NCBI GenBank assembly: GCA_013176395.1
Contig: JABMLP010000020.1
Span: 1,109,000 to 1,172,999 of the forward strand
Reading direction: 5' to 3'
Origin: Venturia oleaginea
Lineage: Eukaryota > Ascomycota > Dothideomycetes > Venturiales > Venturiaceae
DNA length: 64,000 nucleotides
This document shows, piece after piece, positions 10,505 through 22,249 of this stretch (position 1 is its first letter; every line of letters begins with the position of its first letter). The notes beneath the pieces were generated by a model. That model saw only the letters and a program-made list of their open reading frames with translations, was not told the DNA's origin and did no database searches. The position numbers and the translations under genes are program-made.

Positions 10505-11762
10505 ATGGTGAAGATGAATGGGTTCAAAGAGCTTAGCAAGCGACGACACTCAAAGCACCTTACCACGGATTCTAGCCAGCAGCCTAGCACCAATGATACT
10601 CCTCCACAGTCTACCACACAGCGGGAATTGGCTTACATTGAGATTGCTGATTCAATGCCCTTTTAGCTGTTGAGTCGCATGGACGCAGCTTTTCTGCAGC
10701 TTTCTCTTGAATCGAGACTATTACGGCACCTTTTCGATTTCGATTTCGACATGAAAATGACAACTTGTCTTGAACGGTGTGTAAGCATGTTCGTCAAGGT
10801 CAATGACTTGATGACCCGACTATACCGTCGTTAAACCGTGCTACAAGAGAATCTCTAGAAACCAACGACAAACTTCTTCAATTTGCGAAGCGCGAAACAT
10901 ACACGAGGTACTCATGATTCTCGACGAACCACAGATATCGCGACTGGTGGACAACCTGCAATTGGCGATGCACTCTTCGGTAACTTCTTCGATGACAGTG
11001 GAAACTTGATGCCCGAGGAAAGAGATATGCTTGTTCGACTTGCTTTTCAACGTGCGGCGCTGCGTTCGAAACAGGGTTGAAGGTGTATCTTGGTATAGAG
11101 TCAGGATCGATGTCGATAAATTTCTAGCAAAACCCGAATTACATCGCTAGATTCACAGCAATATCGACCTTGAATCGCGAATGACAAGCACTTTTCAGCA
11201 GTTGATGATTCCATCGCACTTAGCATCATCAATTGGTTGCTTGCTGGCGGTCCAAAAGAGCGCAAAACGCTTCTTGAGCAAGGAGGCGAATTGGAGATCA
11301 CCATATCAAATCGGTTTGATACCACCGTATCCAGTTTCCTCATCAGAGTCTTTCCACGCCACGTCTTTATTCATCTTTTTGCAGAACTCACTTCCCTGAT
11401 ATTATCAACTTGGACAACCTTTCACCTCTTGGTATCCACTTCTTTCTCCATTCCTCGCCTGACTACTTTGTGTTAACGTGATGGCTTTGGATATACTCCT
11501 AGTGGTTGCCAATTCCCATAAGGCAGCTCCTCGCCGGTTATACACAAGAGAACGATATATCCCATATCGCCAGTGGTTTATGCAGCAGGAAGCTGAGAGT
11601 TTATTTCAGACTAATATTGATATCGATATTATTCTGGCAATGTTCATGATTCAAGGGACCGGGCTTTTGGCGATGTTTATTCAGGAGAACTTGATCCAAA
11701 GGAAGGCTTTGACTTTGACGATGATGCTGACGATGACAATGGGTTATTCAGCCCATCTAATT
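10505..11762 (+). pseudogene. Decayed fungal gene, several frameshifts
   Basis: Protein-like segments can be followed across three frames. The first is a basic N-terminus from ATG 10505. A helical stretch follows, with an in-frame stop near 10664. Next comes a helix-rich piece (LETNDKLLQFAKRE) near 10855, then one reading PEERDMLVRLAFQRAALR near 11010, then NWLLAGGPKERKTLLEQGG near 11225. The last is an acidic C-terminus with a run of Asp ending at the stop near 11762. At least three indels or stops separate them, and no set of GT-AG introns restores one frame. The layout resembles the helical N-terminal domains of large fungal signalling proteins, but I cannot place it in a family. Confidence 0.4.
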
Positions 11763-13611
11763 GATGGCCGCGACCGTTCGCGATATCATTATTTCTTGCG
11801 CGTGACTGCGGCTCGTTTTGTCGTTGGTGAGTGGGTATTTGTGTGTTCGGGAAATAAGATCGCGCCTGCAGGTTCTCAATCTCACCGATTGTACTGGGAT
11901 GGAGTGTATATCAGGTTTCAACGACGATGCTTTTGTAGCCTGTAGGCTGTTTTTTCTTTCTTTTTTTTCTTTTTTCGATGTTTGGAGGAGTGGGTTGTTG
12001 GGCTTACATGATGTTGTGGTTTCCGCATAATGGACGAAAGGGGATGAACCATCCGGCTAGTTGCTCTAGCCGTGTAATGAAACTCTTTTGACCAGTTGAG
12101 TTGTTAGAGGAGATGGCTTTCCGTTGCCGAATTTGGATAGTGACTAGAACCTGTTGTAGAGAGAACTTGAGTGTGGCTGGTTATTGTCCACAGTTCAAGC
12201 TGCTGATCTTCATTAATTGAATAATGGTAGGAACTAGAAGAAGATTAATCAGATTTTACGTGGTATGTAATGGCTGGTGTGCCGTGTGCCCACAATCCTA
12301 TATACAGCAAAAACACAACTCTCTGAGATAAAAAAGCTTTAGTATCTGTCCTGAGCGGAATCTATACGGTGCGTGAGAGGACCATCAACGGTCCGGTCCC
12401 TTCGCCATCTTGTCTGACTTGGCCGTACACCTACTCTTACTATGCCCCCTACTTTACTACCCGGGTTATCTATCCTACTCCCGCCAGTACAGCTCCTCTA
12501 CGGCTCCTAAGCCGTGTCCTTTACCTAAATCTGCTGTCGTTTCACATAAGAACCGTCATGTACGGATATTTCCTATCCCCCGCGTATACCACGCCTTAAC
12601 CTGCCGTGGTCCGTCGTCCCCCTAACTCATATTACCAGAATACCCTCCTACCCTTAGCCTGCCCTTTTTCTCCCTATCACCCCTGCCCTTTGTCCCTGTA
12701 CCGGGAGTGGTCCTCCTCCAAACCACTCACTTTTCGATGTTACCCTGCCTTTTTTCCTTCTCCTCCTACCCTTTTCCCGCTCACTTTTCGACGTTGCCCT
12801 GCCCTTTATCCTCCAGCTCCTGCAGTAGCCCCTTTAGGCTCTCGTCGCCATCGTTGGTGGTAGGTGAGATAATGTCTCTTTAGACTGTTGCGTTAGGTGA
12901 CGTAGGTAAGGTAGGTAAGGTGGAGTCTCTTCAGACTATTGCGAAGGAGGCATCGGTACACGCCCGGTACGGGGTAGGTGAGGTGGAGGAGGGAGTAGGT
13001 GAGGTAGTAGTCGTTGTAAGGTAATTTTGGACTCTTTATGCGGCCTTGGCAGGACTTGAACTCCTCCGACTCGGTGCCAGCGTGGTACTTCCAGTATGCG
13101 TTGCTCTTCGTGTAATCGATGTATTGCCATCTCTTACTACTTACTGAGTTTTCTCTGTGTCCAGGAGCATCGCTCGTGGTGTGGTAGAGTCCGCTCTACC
13201 AGGCAAACCACCACGACGTGCCGTCCGATGCCCGTGGAGGGTGAGTCCACGGACAACGATTCCCATCGGCTCCCCCATCATCGTCGAGGCGATATGGAAG
13301 GTTCCTAGCCTCCGCCTCGTACAGGCTGGAAATTCGACTTTGGAGGCCTAACGGTAGGAACTATGGGCTCCAAGCTGAGTGCAAATTTTAGACTCAGTAA
13401 GCCTTGAACATGGCATAGGCACATTGAACCAGCTTCCATTACATACTCCCCTCTCCTATAATATCGAGAAGTTGGTTATTTTTACGAGAAACCATCTTCC
13501 CATCACTTCTTTGCTCCATTGCCAGATTGTAACGCTTCCAATTTCAAATGAGCGTACACTTTCTTTCAGTTTTTATCAAGACACCCTTGATCTTGTCTTA
13601 GACGTGGGTGT
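11763..13611. other. Gene-poor, partly low-complexity region
   Basis: No gene is supported. From about 12390 to 12850 the plus strand is pyrimidine-rich with CCTGCCCTTT-type repeats; a unit beginning CTCACTTTTCGAYGTTRCCCTGCC occurs at about 12728 and 12780. From 12850 to 13030 it switches to purine-rich GGTAGGTRAGGT repeats. Open frames here are low-complexity by-products. Confidence 0.5.
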
Positions 13612-14034
13612 CTATGCCATGATGAGACCAGCAATAGCAGCAAGACCGGCAGCAGTAGAACATCCCTTCACAGCAGCAGCATTCGTAGTGACCTGGGCAG
13701 CAGCGGTGCCAGTAGCAATAGGACTCGCCTTCGTCGACAGAGAGGCCGTGGCTGTCGACGATCCTAAGATAACAGCTGGCGCTTTCGTGCTTGTCAATGA
13801 AGCTGCGGTCATAGTAGAGTTCATGCCTTTTGATTTTTCTCCAGACTCGTGGGCCATGGTGTAAGTCCCAACACTGGTGGTGGTCATGTACGCGTCTGCT
13901 ATCATTAACATGGCGTCGTCGCTCGCGTAACCTCTTTTGAGATGCTGATCAAGCTGCTTGAATGATCGAATCTGTCGTGTCCACCGGACAGCCGATGCAG
14001 TGAGCTGATTTATACGTTTTGACAGCCTTGCCAT
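13612..14034 (-). CDS. Ser/Thr/Ala-rich protein, possibly GPI-anchored
   Basis: A single open frame of 140 residues. The C-terminal 60 residues are rich in Ser, Thr and Ala. They end in a short hydrophobic tail (CSTAAGLAAIAGLIMA) that looks like a GPI-attachment signal or a terminal membrane anchor. The N-terminus has no clear signal peptide, so an upstream exon may be missing. The opposite strand is also open over much of this stretch, which lowers confidence. It is divergent from the Gpi8 gene at 14316, with about 280 bp between starts. I infer a cell-wall or surface protein but cannot name it. Confidence 0.4.
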   Translation of the reverse strand: MARLSKRINQLTASAVRWTRQIRSFKQLDQHLKRGYASDDAMLMIADAYMTTTSVGTYTMAHESGEKSKGMNSTMTAASLTSTKAPAVILGSSTATASLSTKASPIATGTAAAQVTTNAAAVKGCSTAAGLAAIAGLIMA

Positions 14035-14315
14035 GGTTCTTCAAGTGGTGTTGCAAGCAAGCAAACCGTAGTGCATCTTCCAGCACCCCGGAACCCGGAC
14101 TCGAAACTGTGGCTGGAGAGGTGGGGTTGAGCCTCATGGATGGATCCCTGAGGTATTTTTCAGGCTATGCACAGATGTAGGGCGTGGAGCGTGAAGCGTG
14201 AGATGTATCAGGATTCCCGTCATAATTCGTGACATGTGCTTGGTAATCGCCAGCTGCACGACTTCAGTTCCTGCAAAAAGCATTCGTACATGCTGCAACA
14301 ACATCACTTCTGAAC

Positions 14316-15537
14316 ATGATACTAAGGCCCCTCCTATTGTTGCTCGCTGCGACTGCGATATGCGTCTTCGCTGAGCACACGTCCAACTGGGCCGTCCTGG
14401 TCTCGACTTCGCGCTTCTGGTTCAACTACAGACACCTTGCCAATGTCTTATCGCTGTATCGCACCGTCAAGCGACTGGGAATTCCAGACTCACAAATCAT
14501 CCTCATGCTGCCGGATGATATGGCCTGTAACCCTCGAAATGCCTTCCCAGGAACTGTCTACAACAATGCCGATCGCGCCCTGGATCTATACGGAGACAAC
14601 ATTGAGGTCGATTATAGGGGTTACGAGGTCACGGTAGAGAACTTTATAAGGCTTTTGACGGATCGCGTGGGCGAAGATATGCCCAGGAGCAAGAGACTGT
14701 TAACAGACGACCGGAGTAACATTCTGGTTTACATGACTGGCCACGGTGGAAACGAGTTCCTCAAGTTTCAGGATGCAGAAGAAATCAGCGCTTTCGATCT
14801 GGCAGATGCATTTGCGCAGATGTGGGAGAAGAAGAGGTAGGCCTAGTCTCCCCCTTTCGCGACATGTCCAAGCTGACACCCACAGATATCATGAAATGCT
14901 CTTCATGATTGACACATGTCAAGCAAACACCATGTACTCTAAGTTCTACTCTCCCAACATCATTGCCACCGGCTCCTCCGAAATCGACCAATCCTCCTAC
15001 TCCCACCACGCCGACAACGACGTCGGCGTTGCCGTCATCGATCGGTACACATACTACAACCTCGACTTCCTCGAGAATGAGGTGCGAGAACCTTCTTGCA
15101 AGAAGACAATCGGTGATCTCTTCGACAGCTATGACGAGAGTAAGATTCATTCCCACCCAGGTGTCCGATACGACCTTTTCCCAGGCGGCGAAACCGCAGG
15201 AAGGAATAGACTAGTCATGGACTTCTTTGGCAACGTACAAAATGTCGAAGTACAAGGCGAACAAAATTGGAACGAGACGGCGTGGCGAGAGGATCTCGAA
15301 CAGTTGGAGAAAATTATACAAGGTGTACGGAAACGGTACAACGTCAGCGAGGCAGGGTTCTTCGAACATGGGGATGGAGGATTGAAAGCAGAGGTTCAGA
15401 CACCAAAAAAGCAACGTTTGAGAGTTGAGAAGCTTTCGACAGAAGATGGTTTCCAAAGACAGGCTGTTGGTGTGACGGCTTTGCTCGCCTGTTTGGGCGC
15501 ATGGTTGGCAGCGTCTTGGTTCGATTCGCGCAAGTAA
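14316..15537 (+). CDS. GPI8: GPI transamidase catalytic subunit (Gpi8/PIG-K)
   Basis: Two exons (14316-14836 and 14886-15537) give 390 residues. This is the cysteine protease of the GPI transamidase complex in the ER. It cleaves the C-terminal signal of substrate proteins and joins them to GPI. An N-terminal signal peptide (about residues 1-19) is followed by the C13-type caspase-like domain. The catalytic His is at about residue 143 in MTGHGGNEF and the catalytic Cys at about 185 in DTCQANTM. A hydrophobic segment near the C-terminus (about 367-385) is the usual membrane anchor. Length and architecture fit the family, and the single intron (49 nt) splices cleanly. Confidence 0.96.
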
Positions 15538-16582
15538 TGAAAAGGCAAGAAGGTTTCAAACATTGCTGACAGAAGAATGTCAACAGAAGTGGCACGAGAA
15601 AGAGATAGAAGAAAAGCGCTAAGGAATATAACGCCGGCAGTCGATGGCGCGCCACGATACGAGGGGATTGACTCTGCGCTGAAAGAATTATTGGCTACAG
15701 GTGTGGATGAAGTAGGGGATGTCTGGGTCAAAGTATGTGATGTCCAGCATAGGATGTAACGAGGAAGGTTTCACGAGGTTGGAATGAACAGCCGTCCCTG
15801 GCCATAGACGCCAGAAGCAGCCATATGGGATCGGGGCGCCAATACTTAGCTCAGTCTTTACTCCCATTCTTTGTGAGTGATGTCGGCTCAATTGATACCC
15901 CAAATATGGTCCATCGATCAAGCCACAGTGAGCGAAGTATCCTGTAGCATCATCCTGCTTCAATATGAGACTTTGTATGTCATCACCAGCTGTTATCAGC
16001 AGAGTGTTAAAAAACCACGGCATCTTCTGCTGTATATGGGTATCCGCCAGGCCCAGCATCATCTACAGTGTCTGGATACCAACGTATTCAAATCTTGGTG
16101 GCCAGTATTACCTGCAATGCAAAGGCAGTAGTACCCAACCTCGAAGAACCTGCGTAGAACTTCGACTCGCTGTACAATCCCTTGGATTTCTAGCCGTCCC
16201 GATTTGACAGCGCCAAATCTAGTATCGATACATTGCTCCATCTGCATTATGTCATCATCTTTAAATAATTTGCCGCTCTCAGTGCTACAAGCCCCGATGT
16301 GAAAAATATGCCGCTCCCAAAAAAGCCTTAACCTTTGCGAGAGCTGCATTCTTCACATCGGGGCCAATGGCGCTGAGAGCGGCAAGTTATTCAAAGATGA
16401 TGACATGAGACAGATAGAGCAACAGAAAAGAGCAAGTTGAGCATTCCTCGGCCAAGATTGAGAACAGTGATTGAGGGAATGAAGAGGAAGAGAGAGCTGA
16501 GCAGTTCCGCGTCACTTTATACACTGCCCGATAACACTGTCCCGCTACTCCGCCCCAAATCACCTGATGTCCAGTCATCGAA
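15538..16582. other. Intergenic region with a fold-back repeat
   Basis: No gene is supported; short open frames on both strands overlap each other. The notable content is the 158-bp inverted repeat at 16249-16406. Confidence 0.55.
16249..16406. repeat. Fold-back inverted repeat (MITE-like)
   Basis: Arms of about 55 bp (16249-16303 and 16352-16406) are inverted copies with a few mismatches. The outer ends read ATGTCATCATCTTTAAATAA and its complement. The inner ends read CCCCGATGTGAA and TTCACATCGGGG. The loop is 48 bp. It carries no coding capacity and sits between two converging genes. Confidence 0.8.
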
Positions 16583-18506
16583 TCAGGCAGGCATGGCAGC
16601 CCCATCACCTCTCGGGTCGCTTCCAGCACTGTAAATCAGCTGCCCGTCATCATAATGCGCCCGAATGATCTGTCCACGCCCACAGATACCCTTCTCAACA
16701 CCACTCACCACCTCAATATCATGACCTAACTTCCTCAGACCCTCCACGACCTCCGGCTTGATCCCCTCCTCAAGGAAAACTTTATGCTCAAGTTTATACC
16801 CAGCCCCAATGCAGAACCTCGGCGCATCAAGCGCAGCCTGCGGCGTCAATTTGAAAGTCAACATGTTAAGTAAAACCTGCACATGCCCCTGCGGCTGCAT
16901 AAACCCACCCATGACCCCGTACACACTATGCAAACTCCCGTCATTCGGATTCGTAAGCATAGCCGGGATGATAGTGTGATAAGGCCTCTTCCCGCCCTCA
17001 AAGCGGTTCGGATGTTCTGGATCGAGGATGAAGTTTGCGCCACGGTTTTGGAGGGTGAAGCCGCAGTCTTTTGGGATGATGGCTGTGCCGAAACCGCCGA
17101 AGTTGCTGTTTATGAAGGAGGAGCCGTTGCCGTGGGAGTCGGTTACGGCGAAGTAGACTGTGTCGCTGTGGTTGTGGGCGGGGGAGCCGTGGTCGATTAT
17201 TTTTGCTGTTGAGGTTGGGTTGAAGAGTTTTGCTCTTTCGGTCAGGTATGGTTTTGAGATCAGTTCCTGGGTGGGGACTTTGGAGACGTAGGGGTCAGCG
17301 ACCCACCAAGAGGCATCAGCGAAGGAGATCTTGAGGGCTTCGATACAGGCGTGGAGGTGGCTTCCAGGTGTTAGCTCGACAAGGCTGAGATTGGTTTTAC
17401 TCTAGACTTACTCAATAGAGTTGTGGTCCTTCTCAGTCCAGGTCTTGATTTTGCCATCTTTCTCCAGTTGTTCGAGAATGCCCAAAGCCATAAGAGCTAC
17501 GATACCTTGGCCGTTTGGAGGATGCTCCCACACGTCAATGCCGCCATGATCTTTGTTCACGCCTTGTCCTTGGAAACGCAAAGTGATGGCCTCAACTTCT
17601 TCACTACCCAATTCTGCATGATTCTTGAGATCGTCAAGAGTGAGATGTCCACCTAGATCAGACGTGACTTTGACGAGAGCCTCGGCAACAAAGCCCTCGT
17701 AGAAGCCCTTCTTCCCATGTTCTGCAAGCTTTCTGAAAGTACTGGCTAGGGTAGGATTTTTCATCAATTCTCCGGGCCCAGGTGCCCTGCATCCATCTTT
17801 TGCCTTCGAATCTTTCTTCAGCATTTCCGAGAAGTTAGGAGACGCATTTCGAATAGTCTGTTCGCTCGCACCCCACTGTGAACATATTAGCGGCTAGTAT
17901 CCGATATTAAGAATGCAGCACATACGTAGTAACCGCTCAACTCAGACACAGGAAATCCCTCTTCAGCAAGCTTGATCGCAGGAGCCAAAATGTCACTCAT
18001 TGTCACCTTCCCACTTCCGAACTTGGCCACGGAATCTACCCAGCCGGCTGCAGCACCTGGAACAGTCACGGCATGAACACTGGTCATCGGAATTTGACCG
18101 CCTTTCCCAGTCAGCCCAAGCTCTTTTTTGACGCCTTCCAGCGTAGCATTCTCAGCTGCACGCCCCGAGCCATTCAGAGCATGGACTTTCTTGGTTTCGG
18201 AGTTGTAGAAAAGGCAGAACATATCGCCTCCAATACCTGTCATACTTGGCTCGGTGACATTGAGGCAAGCTGCAACAGCTACCGCTGCGTCCTGAGCAAG
18301 TCAGATATACACGGTCGGGTCTGAGAGGTGAGACATACAGCTGCATTTCCACCCTTTTGTAAGATTTGAACACCAGCTTGACTGGCCAATGGTTGAGTTG
18401 AAGATACAATTCCTTTCGTACTATGCACAACACTCCGCCTGCTTGGAAACGCCGTGAAATCTGGGTCCACAGCGGCTGGGAAGATATGTGTTGCATCGAG
18501 CACCAT
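16583..18506 (-). CDS. Gamma-glutamyltranspeptidase-like hydrolase
   Basis: Four exons (18506-18339, 18291-17926, 17875-17412, 17360-16583) give 591 residues. Members of this Ntn-hydrolase family cut gamma-glutamyl bonds such as that of glutathione, after self-cleavage at a threonine. The family signature GGNAADAAVA spans the first intron. The PSMTGIGGDMF segment follows. The predicted nucleophile is the Thr at about residue 400 in HSDTVYF, followed by GNGSSFINS and a GGFMQPQGHVQ segment near the C-terminus. There is no signal peptide, and the gene resembles the cytosolic YwrD-like branch more than the secreted yeast-type enzyme. All three introns are 47-51 nt and in phase. Confidence 0.93.
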
Positions 18507-19273
18507 GATGACGGTTTACTGGGAGTGGCTAAGTTTATCGAGCTAAACTCCTGTTAATTAGTTGAATCCTTTGAACCACGATCTTCATAGCCAACCTTCA
18601 GAGCAATTAGATGATGGCAATCTGACCCGAATTTGTCGATCAATGATTCGATAACGGAGTGTAGTGAAATGCAGCGGATCAAGTTCACAACTATTTCCAA
18701 TTCGGATTCCTGTGACTGAGCTTCGTACGTAATTTTCGAAATCGAAGGAGTTGTTGTTTAATCCGTAGACGTAGGAATAGAATTATAGTTTCAAGGTTTA
18801 TTACCGAGAGGAAGAAGATAGATGATAAACATCCGGTAGCGGGGCAGTTTATCCCGGCCGACATTTCGTCACCTACCCTTTTAGGCCATAGTGTGTCGCT
18901 CATTATCAACAGAGAGTCAGAAACCCATCTCGCCATCTCCTCTCTTGTATAAAGACAAGAAGCAAGCTCTTCGTCTACACCACGAACCAATAGCCTTTGG
19001 TAGCACAGTGGCTTTAGCAATTCAAAGTCCCCTCGATCTCTAGTAAATAAAATATTTTATCTTTACTAAAGACTCATCTAACTCAAGATCGATATCAATA
19101 AGTTCTGGCGACTGAAAGGGATGAACTCTCTAGGAATTTATCGATATCAATCTTAGTTGCAGGTGATTCTAAGAATTAAGATTTATCTCGAGGGCGATGA
19201 ACTGATAAAGCCGCTATGGTAGGCTCATGAGCCTTGCCGAAGGCGAGGCCGTGGGCCGCTTATTTGAGGCACC
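18507..19273. other. Intergenic region
   Basis: No gene, RNA or repeat is recognised in this stretch. It is the presumed promoter region of the gamma-glutamyltranspeptidase-like gene plus AT-rich spacer. Confidence 0.5.
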
Positions 19274-19723
19274 TTATGAGGATGCCTCCACCTCAAGTGT
19301 GAGAAACGTTGTCGTTTGGAGCTCGTTAACGCCCGAGTAGCCAAACTTTGTTGACAACAGTCGTTGTTCAAGATCTGCAACACCAAAGCTGTTCGTTGCT
19401 TCGAAACCCAAGGTAAGATGGACAGGCGTTGAATCCCCCAAAAAAGCATTCTCAACCATTGTGTTGTATGGAAATACAGGCCATATTTCGCAAGTGACTT
19501 GTGCTGTTGGCTTATGGTCAATACATCGTGTTGCAATGGCCTTTATCTCGGCCAAAACCAAGTCTATAATTACGGAGGCAGGAAATGTGAGATGTAGAGC
19601 ACTATCCAATGCCTCTAACAAATCGGGGAACGGATTCCAGTCGTTCTCCTCGATTGATTGTTTCCCGTTGCTTGATGTGCGGAAACAATTTGAAAATTTA
19701 GCTCGTCTGCTGAAATTTGACAT
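19274..19723 (-). CDS. Uncharacterised 149-residue protein
   Basis: A single open frame with no signal peptide, membrane segment or known motif. The central part (about residues 25-145) has balanced composition and alternating predicted helix and strand, so it looks like a folded domain. The first 20 residues are basic. An overlapping ATG seven bases upstream opens a different, shorter frame. I do not recognise the family. It lies between the gamma-glutamyltranspeptidase-like gene and a decayed gene on the same strand. Confidence 0.42.
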   Translation of the reverse strand: MSNFSRRAKFSNCFRTSSNGKQSIEENDWNPFPDLLEALDSALHLTFPASVIIDLVLAEIKAIATRCIDHKPTAQVTCEIWPVFPYNTMVENAFLGDSTPVHLTLGFEATNSFGVADLEQRLLSTKFGYSGVNELQTTTFLTLEVEASS

Positions 19724-20336
19724 CGCATGGTAAACCGCTGATTAGGAAATGACTTCGCCGGCAGGTGGCAGTTCTGTGTCTAGCGCTCAATTCGTATCTA
19801 TCTCCAAGGTTAGTTAATATTACCTTCATGAGTACATGTAGACTGAAATGCGACAGTGCTAACAGGAGGTCAAAGCAGAGCAACAGAGCGAGCCGCGGTT
19901 TGGCCAAGACAGCGTGTACGCTCGGCTCGGAACCATCTAATAAGTGTGTATCTTGAAGGACATTAATGGCTTGGCCACCTCTGCAGGCCGAAAGATTGAG
20001 ACGTGTTGGGGAAAAAGAGATGAGGAAAGGGAAACTTCAGGAGATTACGGTTTCAAGGCGCGCACATCTTGCACTATAAATAGATCACCACAATTTCCAG
20101 CCTTGTCATTTCGAATATTGTTCAGATAAATATCTTGAAATAGATATAAGGCATTCATTCGATTTTATTGTATGTCTGTATCGGTGTCAACTGAAGATGT
20201 TTTCATAATCCGTTTCGTATGCATCATATCTCCCATCAAGACGATAACTACCCAACAACATGAAAGATGCTTCCGCAACGAGCCACCAATCCAATGCCCA
20301 TTTGGAGTTCGTGAAATTGACACGTCCCTCAACACT
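19724..20336. other. Intergenic region
   Basis: I see no gene or repeat. The last 100 bp lie immediately 3' of the decayed gene at 20337-21585. Confidence 0.45.
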
Positions 20337-21585
20337 TCAACCCTGGCTTTCCATTCCCGACCCAACTAACTCAAGAACACTACCATTCCGATCCCGCTCT
20401 ACCACCACCACCTCACCCCTGGAGAATCCTCCATCCGTACCCGCCATACCTATCTTCCCACTCATAGCATCCCGAACCTCCCTAACAACCCTAAAATACC
20501 CCTTCCTCCATTTCTCAGGCCTATGAACACACCGAACATGATTCTGCTCAACCTTAAACGCCTTCAACGGCGCCAACAACACTCTCAACTTCCGCAACTT
20601 CATCGTCTTATTCACAATCTCGACCTTAAGACTCGTAAAAGGATCTTCCCGATTCTCGATTCACTGAAGTACAGGACCGAGAAACTCTTCTTCAACTGCG
20701 ATGTGGCAGTTAGGCCGATCACATACACACTGTTCGTGAATCGACATCGCCGCAATGGCGGGTTTATCGAGCGAGCGGCGGACGAGTACAGTGACTGAAT
20801 GCATGCGATGAACAAGATTCTTCAACAGTGGTGCATTGATATATCGATGCATCGAAATCAGATCCCGAACGTCCTCCCAGGAATTCTTACTAGAATCTTT
20901 CATCAAGAAAAGAGTGACAGTAGGCGTGAGAGGTCTGGCACGTTGCCGAAGAACCTTCATCAATGCCTTCGCGTCCGCGAAAGGAATCGTAATGTCAATA
21001 TCAACGAGCGACGCCGAATTCATCAAGAGTCCCAGATTCAGATGTAATTGCGCAGGGGGACCGCACACATCGACGAACATGAGTTTTACGGACCTCTCAT
21101 TCGAGAAAGAAGTCAGGAAGTCGATGATCTCTGTATTGAGCTGTCGTGAGGTAAGACGAAGCGCTTTGGCGTTTGGAATGAGCCGGTGCCGGCACTCCCG
21201 GAAAGAGAGGTTGGCTTTGGGAGGCACATATTCGAGGAGATTGGAATTGATGGTTCCTGAAAATCTCGCACCATGTTATCGTCTTGATGACAGCCAGAGT
21301 TTCAAATCAGGCTTGAAGTAGTCGCAGGCTCTGCATGGTAGGTCATCAGCGAGATGGCGTGCATCTCGTGCATCGACGGCAAAGACTGCTATTCTGACGA
21401 TGCTCAATAGCGTGCGAAATGATCTTAGTTCGGAGCTCCAGCGGAAGCTCAAGGAGGCCTTTCTTGTTTTGTTGGTTCGTAATCGTGATTTGCAGCTCGT
21501 GTGCTGGGTTACTGCGCATGAGATTGGATGTACTTTCAGGACAGAGCCAGATGCCGTAGTCTGCAGCCGCGACTGAGGTGGTCAT
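20337..21585 (-). pseudogene. Decayed F-box-like family member, copy 1
   Basis: This minus-strand gene has a clear relative at 42158-43553. The N-terminal part from ATG 21585 has an LPLELRTKI segment similar to the start of an F-box. A shift near 21390 then moves the frame into a C-x2-C stretch. After a possible intron near 21290, the main block (21227-20661) carries CRHRLIPNAKALRLTSRQLN. A second shift near 20670 leads into the C-terminal piece (20615-20337). The same order of segments is seen in copy 2, which shows they belong to one gene of about 400 residues. At least two frameshifts prevent a full-length product as written. Confidence 0.6.
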
Positions 21586-22249
21586 GATTGCGGTTGTAGT
21601 TGCGTGTAGTTGTGTGCAAGTGTGCGGAGGGACTTAAAAAGCAAGGGCGAAAGTTTGTTCTAGTGTGCACTATGTTGCAAGTCCACCATGAAGTCAGCGG
21701 TTTCTGTTTGAAAACGCACATGCTTCTCACCGAAAGAAGGCTGACTCACCTCAACATGAAGAGCATTGGGTTTGGGTCCGGTATTCAACAATTTATCCCG
21801 CGTTTAACCTCAAGATGAATAGATAGGGTAGTCATCAATCCGATGAGCCTAGAAGTCCTCGTCACATATCTCATCTTCTCCGGTAAATCAAAATTTTGAG
21901 TGGAACCTCAAGAACGACAGCGGCTTCAAATACTAAAGTATACAATTTTCAGGGGAAGCAAGAACCATGGAGAATATTCGAAGCAACTCACAAGAATGCA
22001 TCGCTTTCCCAGGACCTTTCCAGCCTTGAAGAGGAATCTGCTTGAGAGTTTATACTTTGATGCAACCGTAAGGATGAAAAGATCTTCTCCTTCCAGTAAG
22101 AAGTCCAGCGGTCCTGAGGCCTCATCAAAGGTCATTTTTCGAAATCCTTGCCAACCAACACATCGCAAACCCATTTGTTATGTATCCTCAAATTGATAAT
22201 CATCAGCTATGTGGTCAGACCCTATCTTTCAGCATCGGTCAAGCAATAT
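21586..22249. other. Intergenic region
   Basis: No supported gene. It lies between the 5' end of the decayed family member and the 3' end of the chitinase gene, both on the minus strand. Confidence 0.45.

Noticed and set aside
11478..11945. 155-codon plus-strand frame as a gene
   Set aside because: Its first part reads as a continuation of the decayed gene in one frame; the acidic end of that gene lies in another frame here, so the frame as a whole is not a gene.
13379..13864. 161-codon plus-strand frame
   Set aside because: It overlaps the Ser/Thr/Ala-rich minus-strand gene, and its Ala/Val-rich half mirrors that gene's composition.
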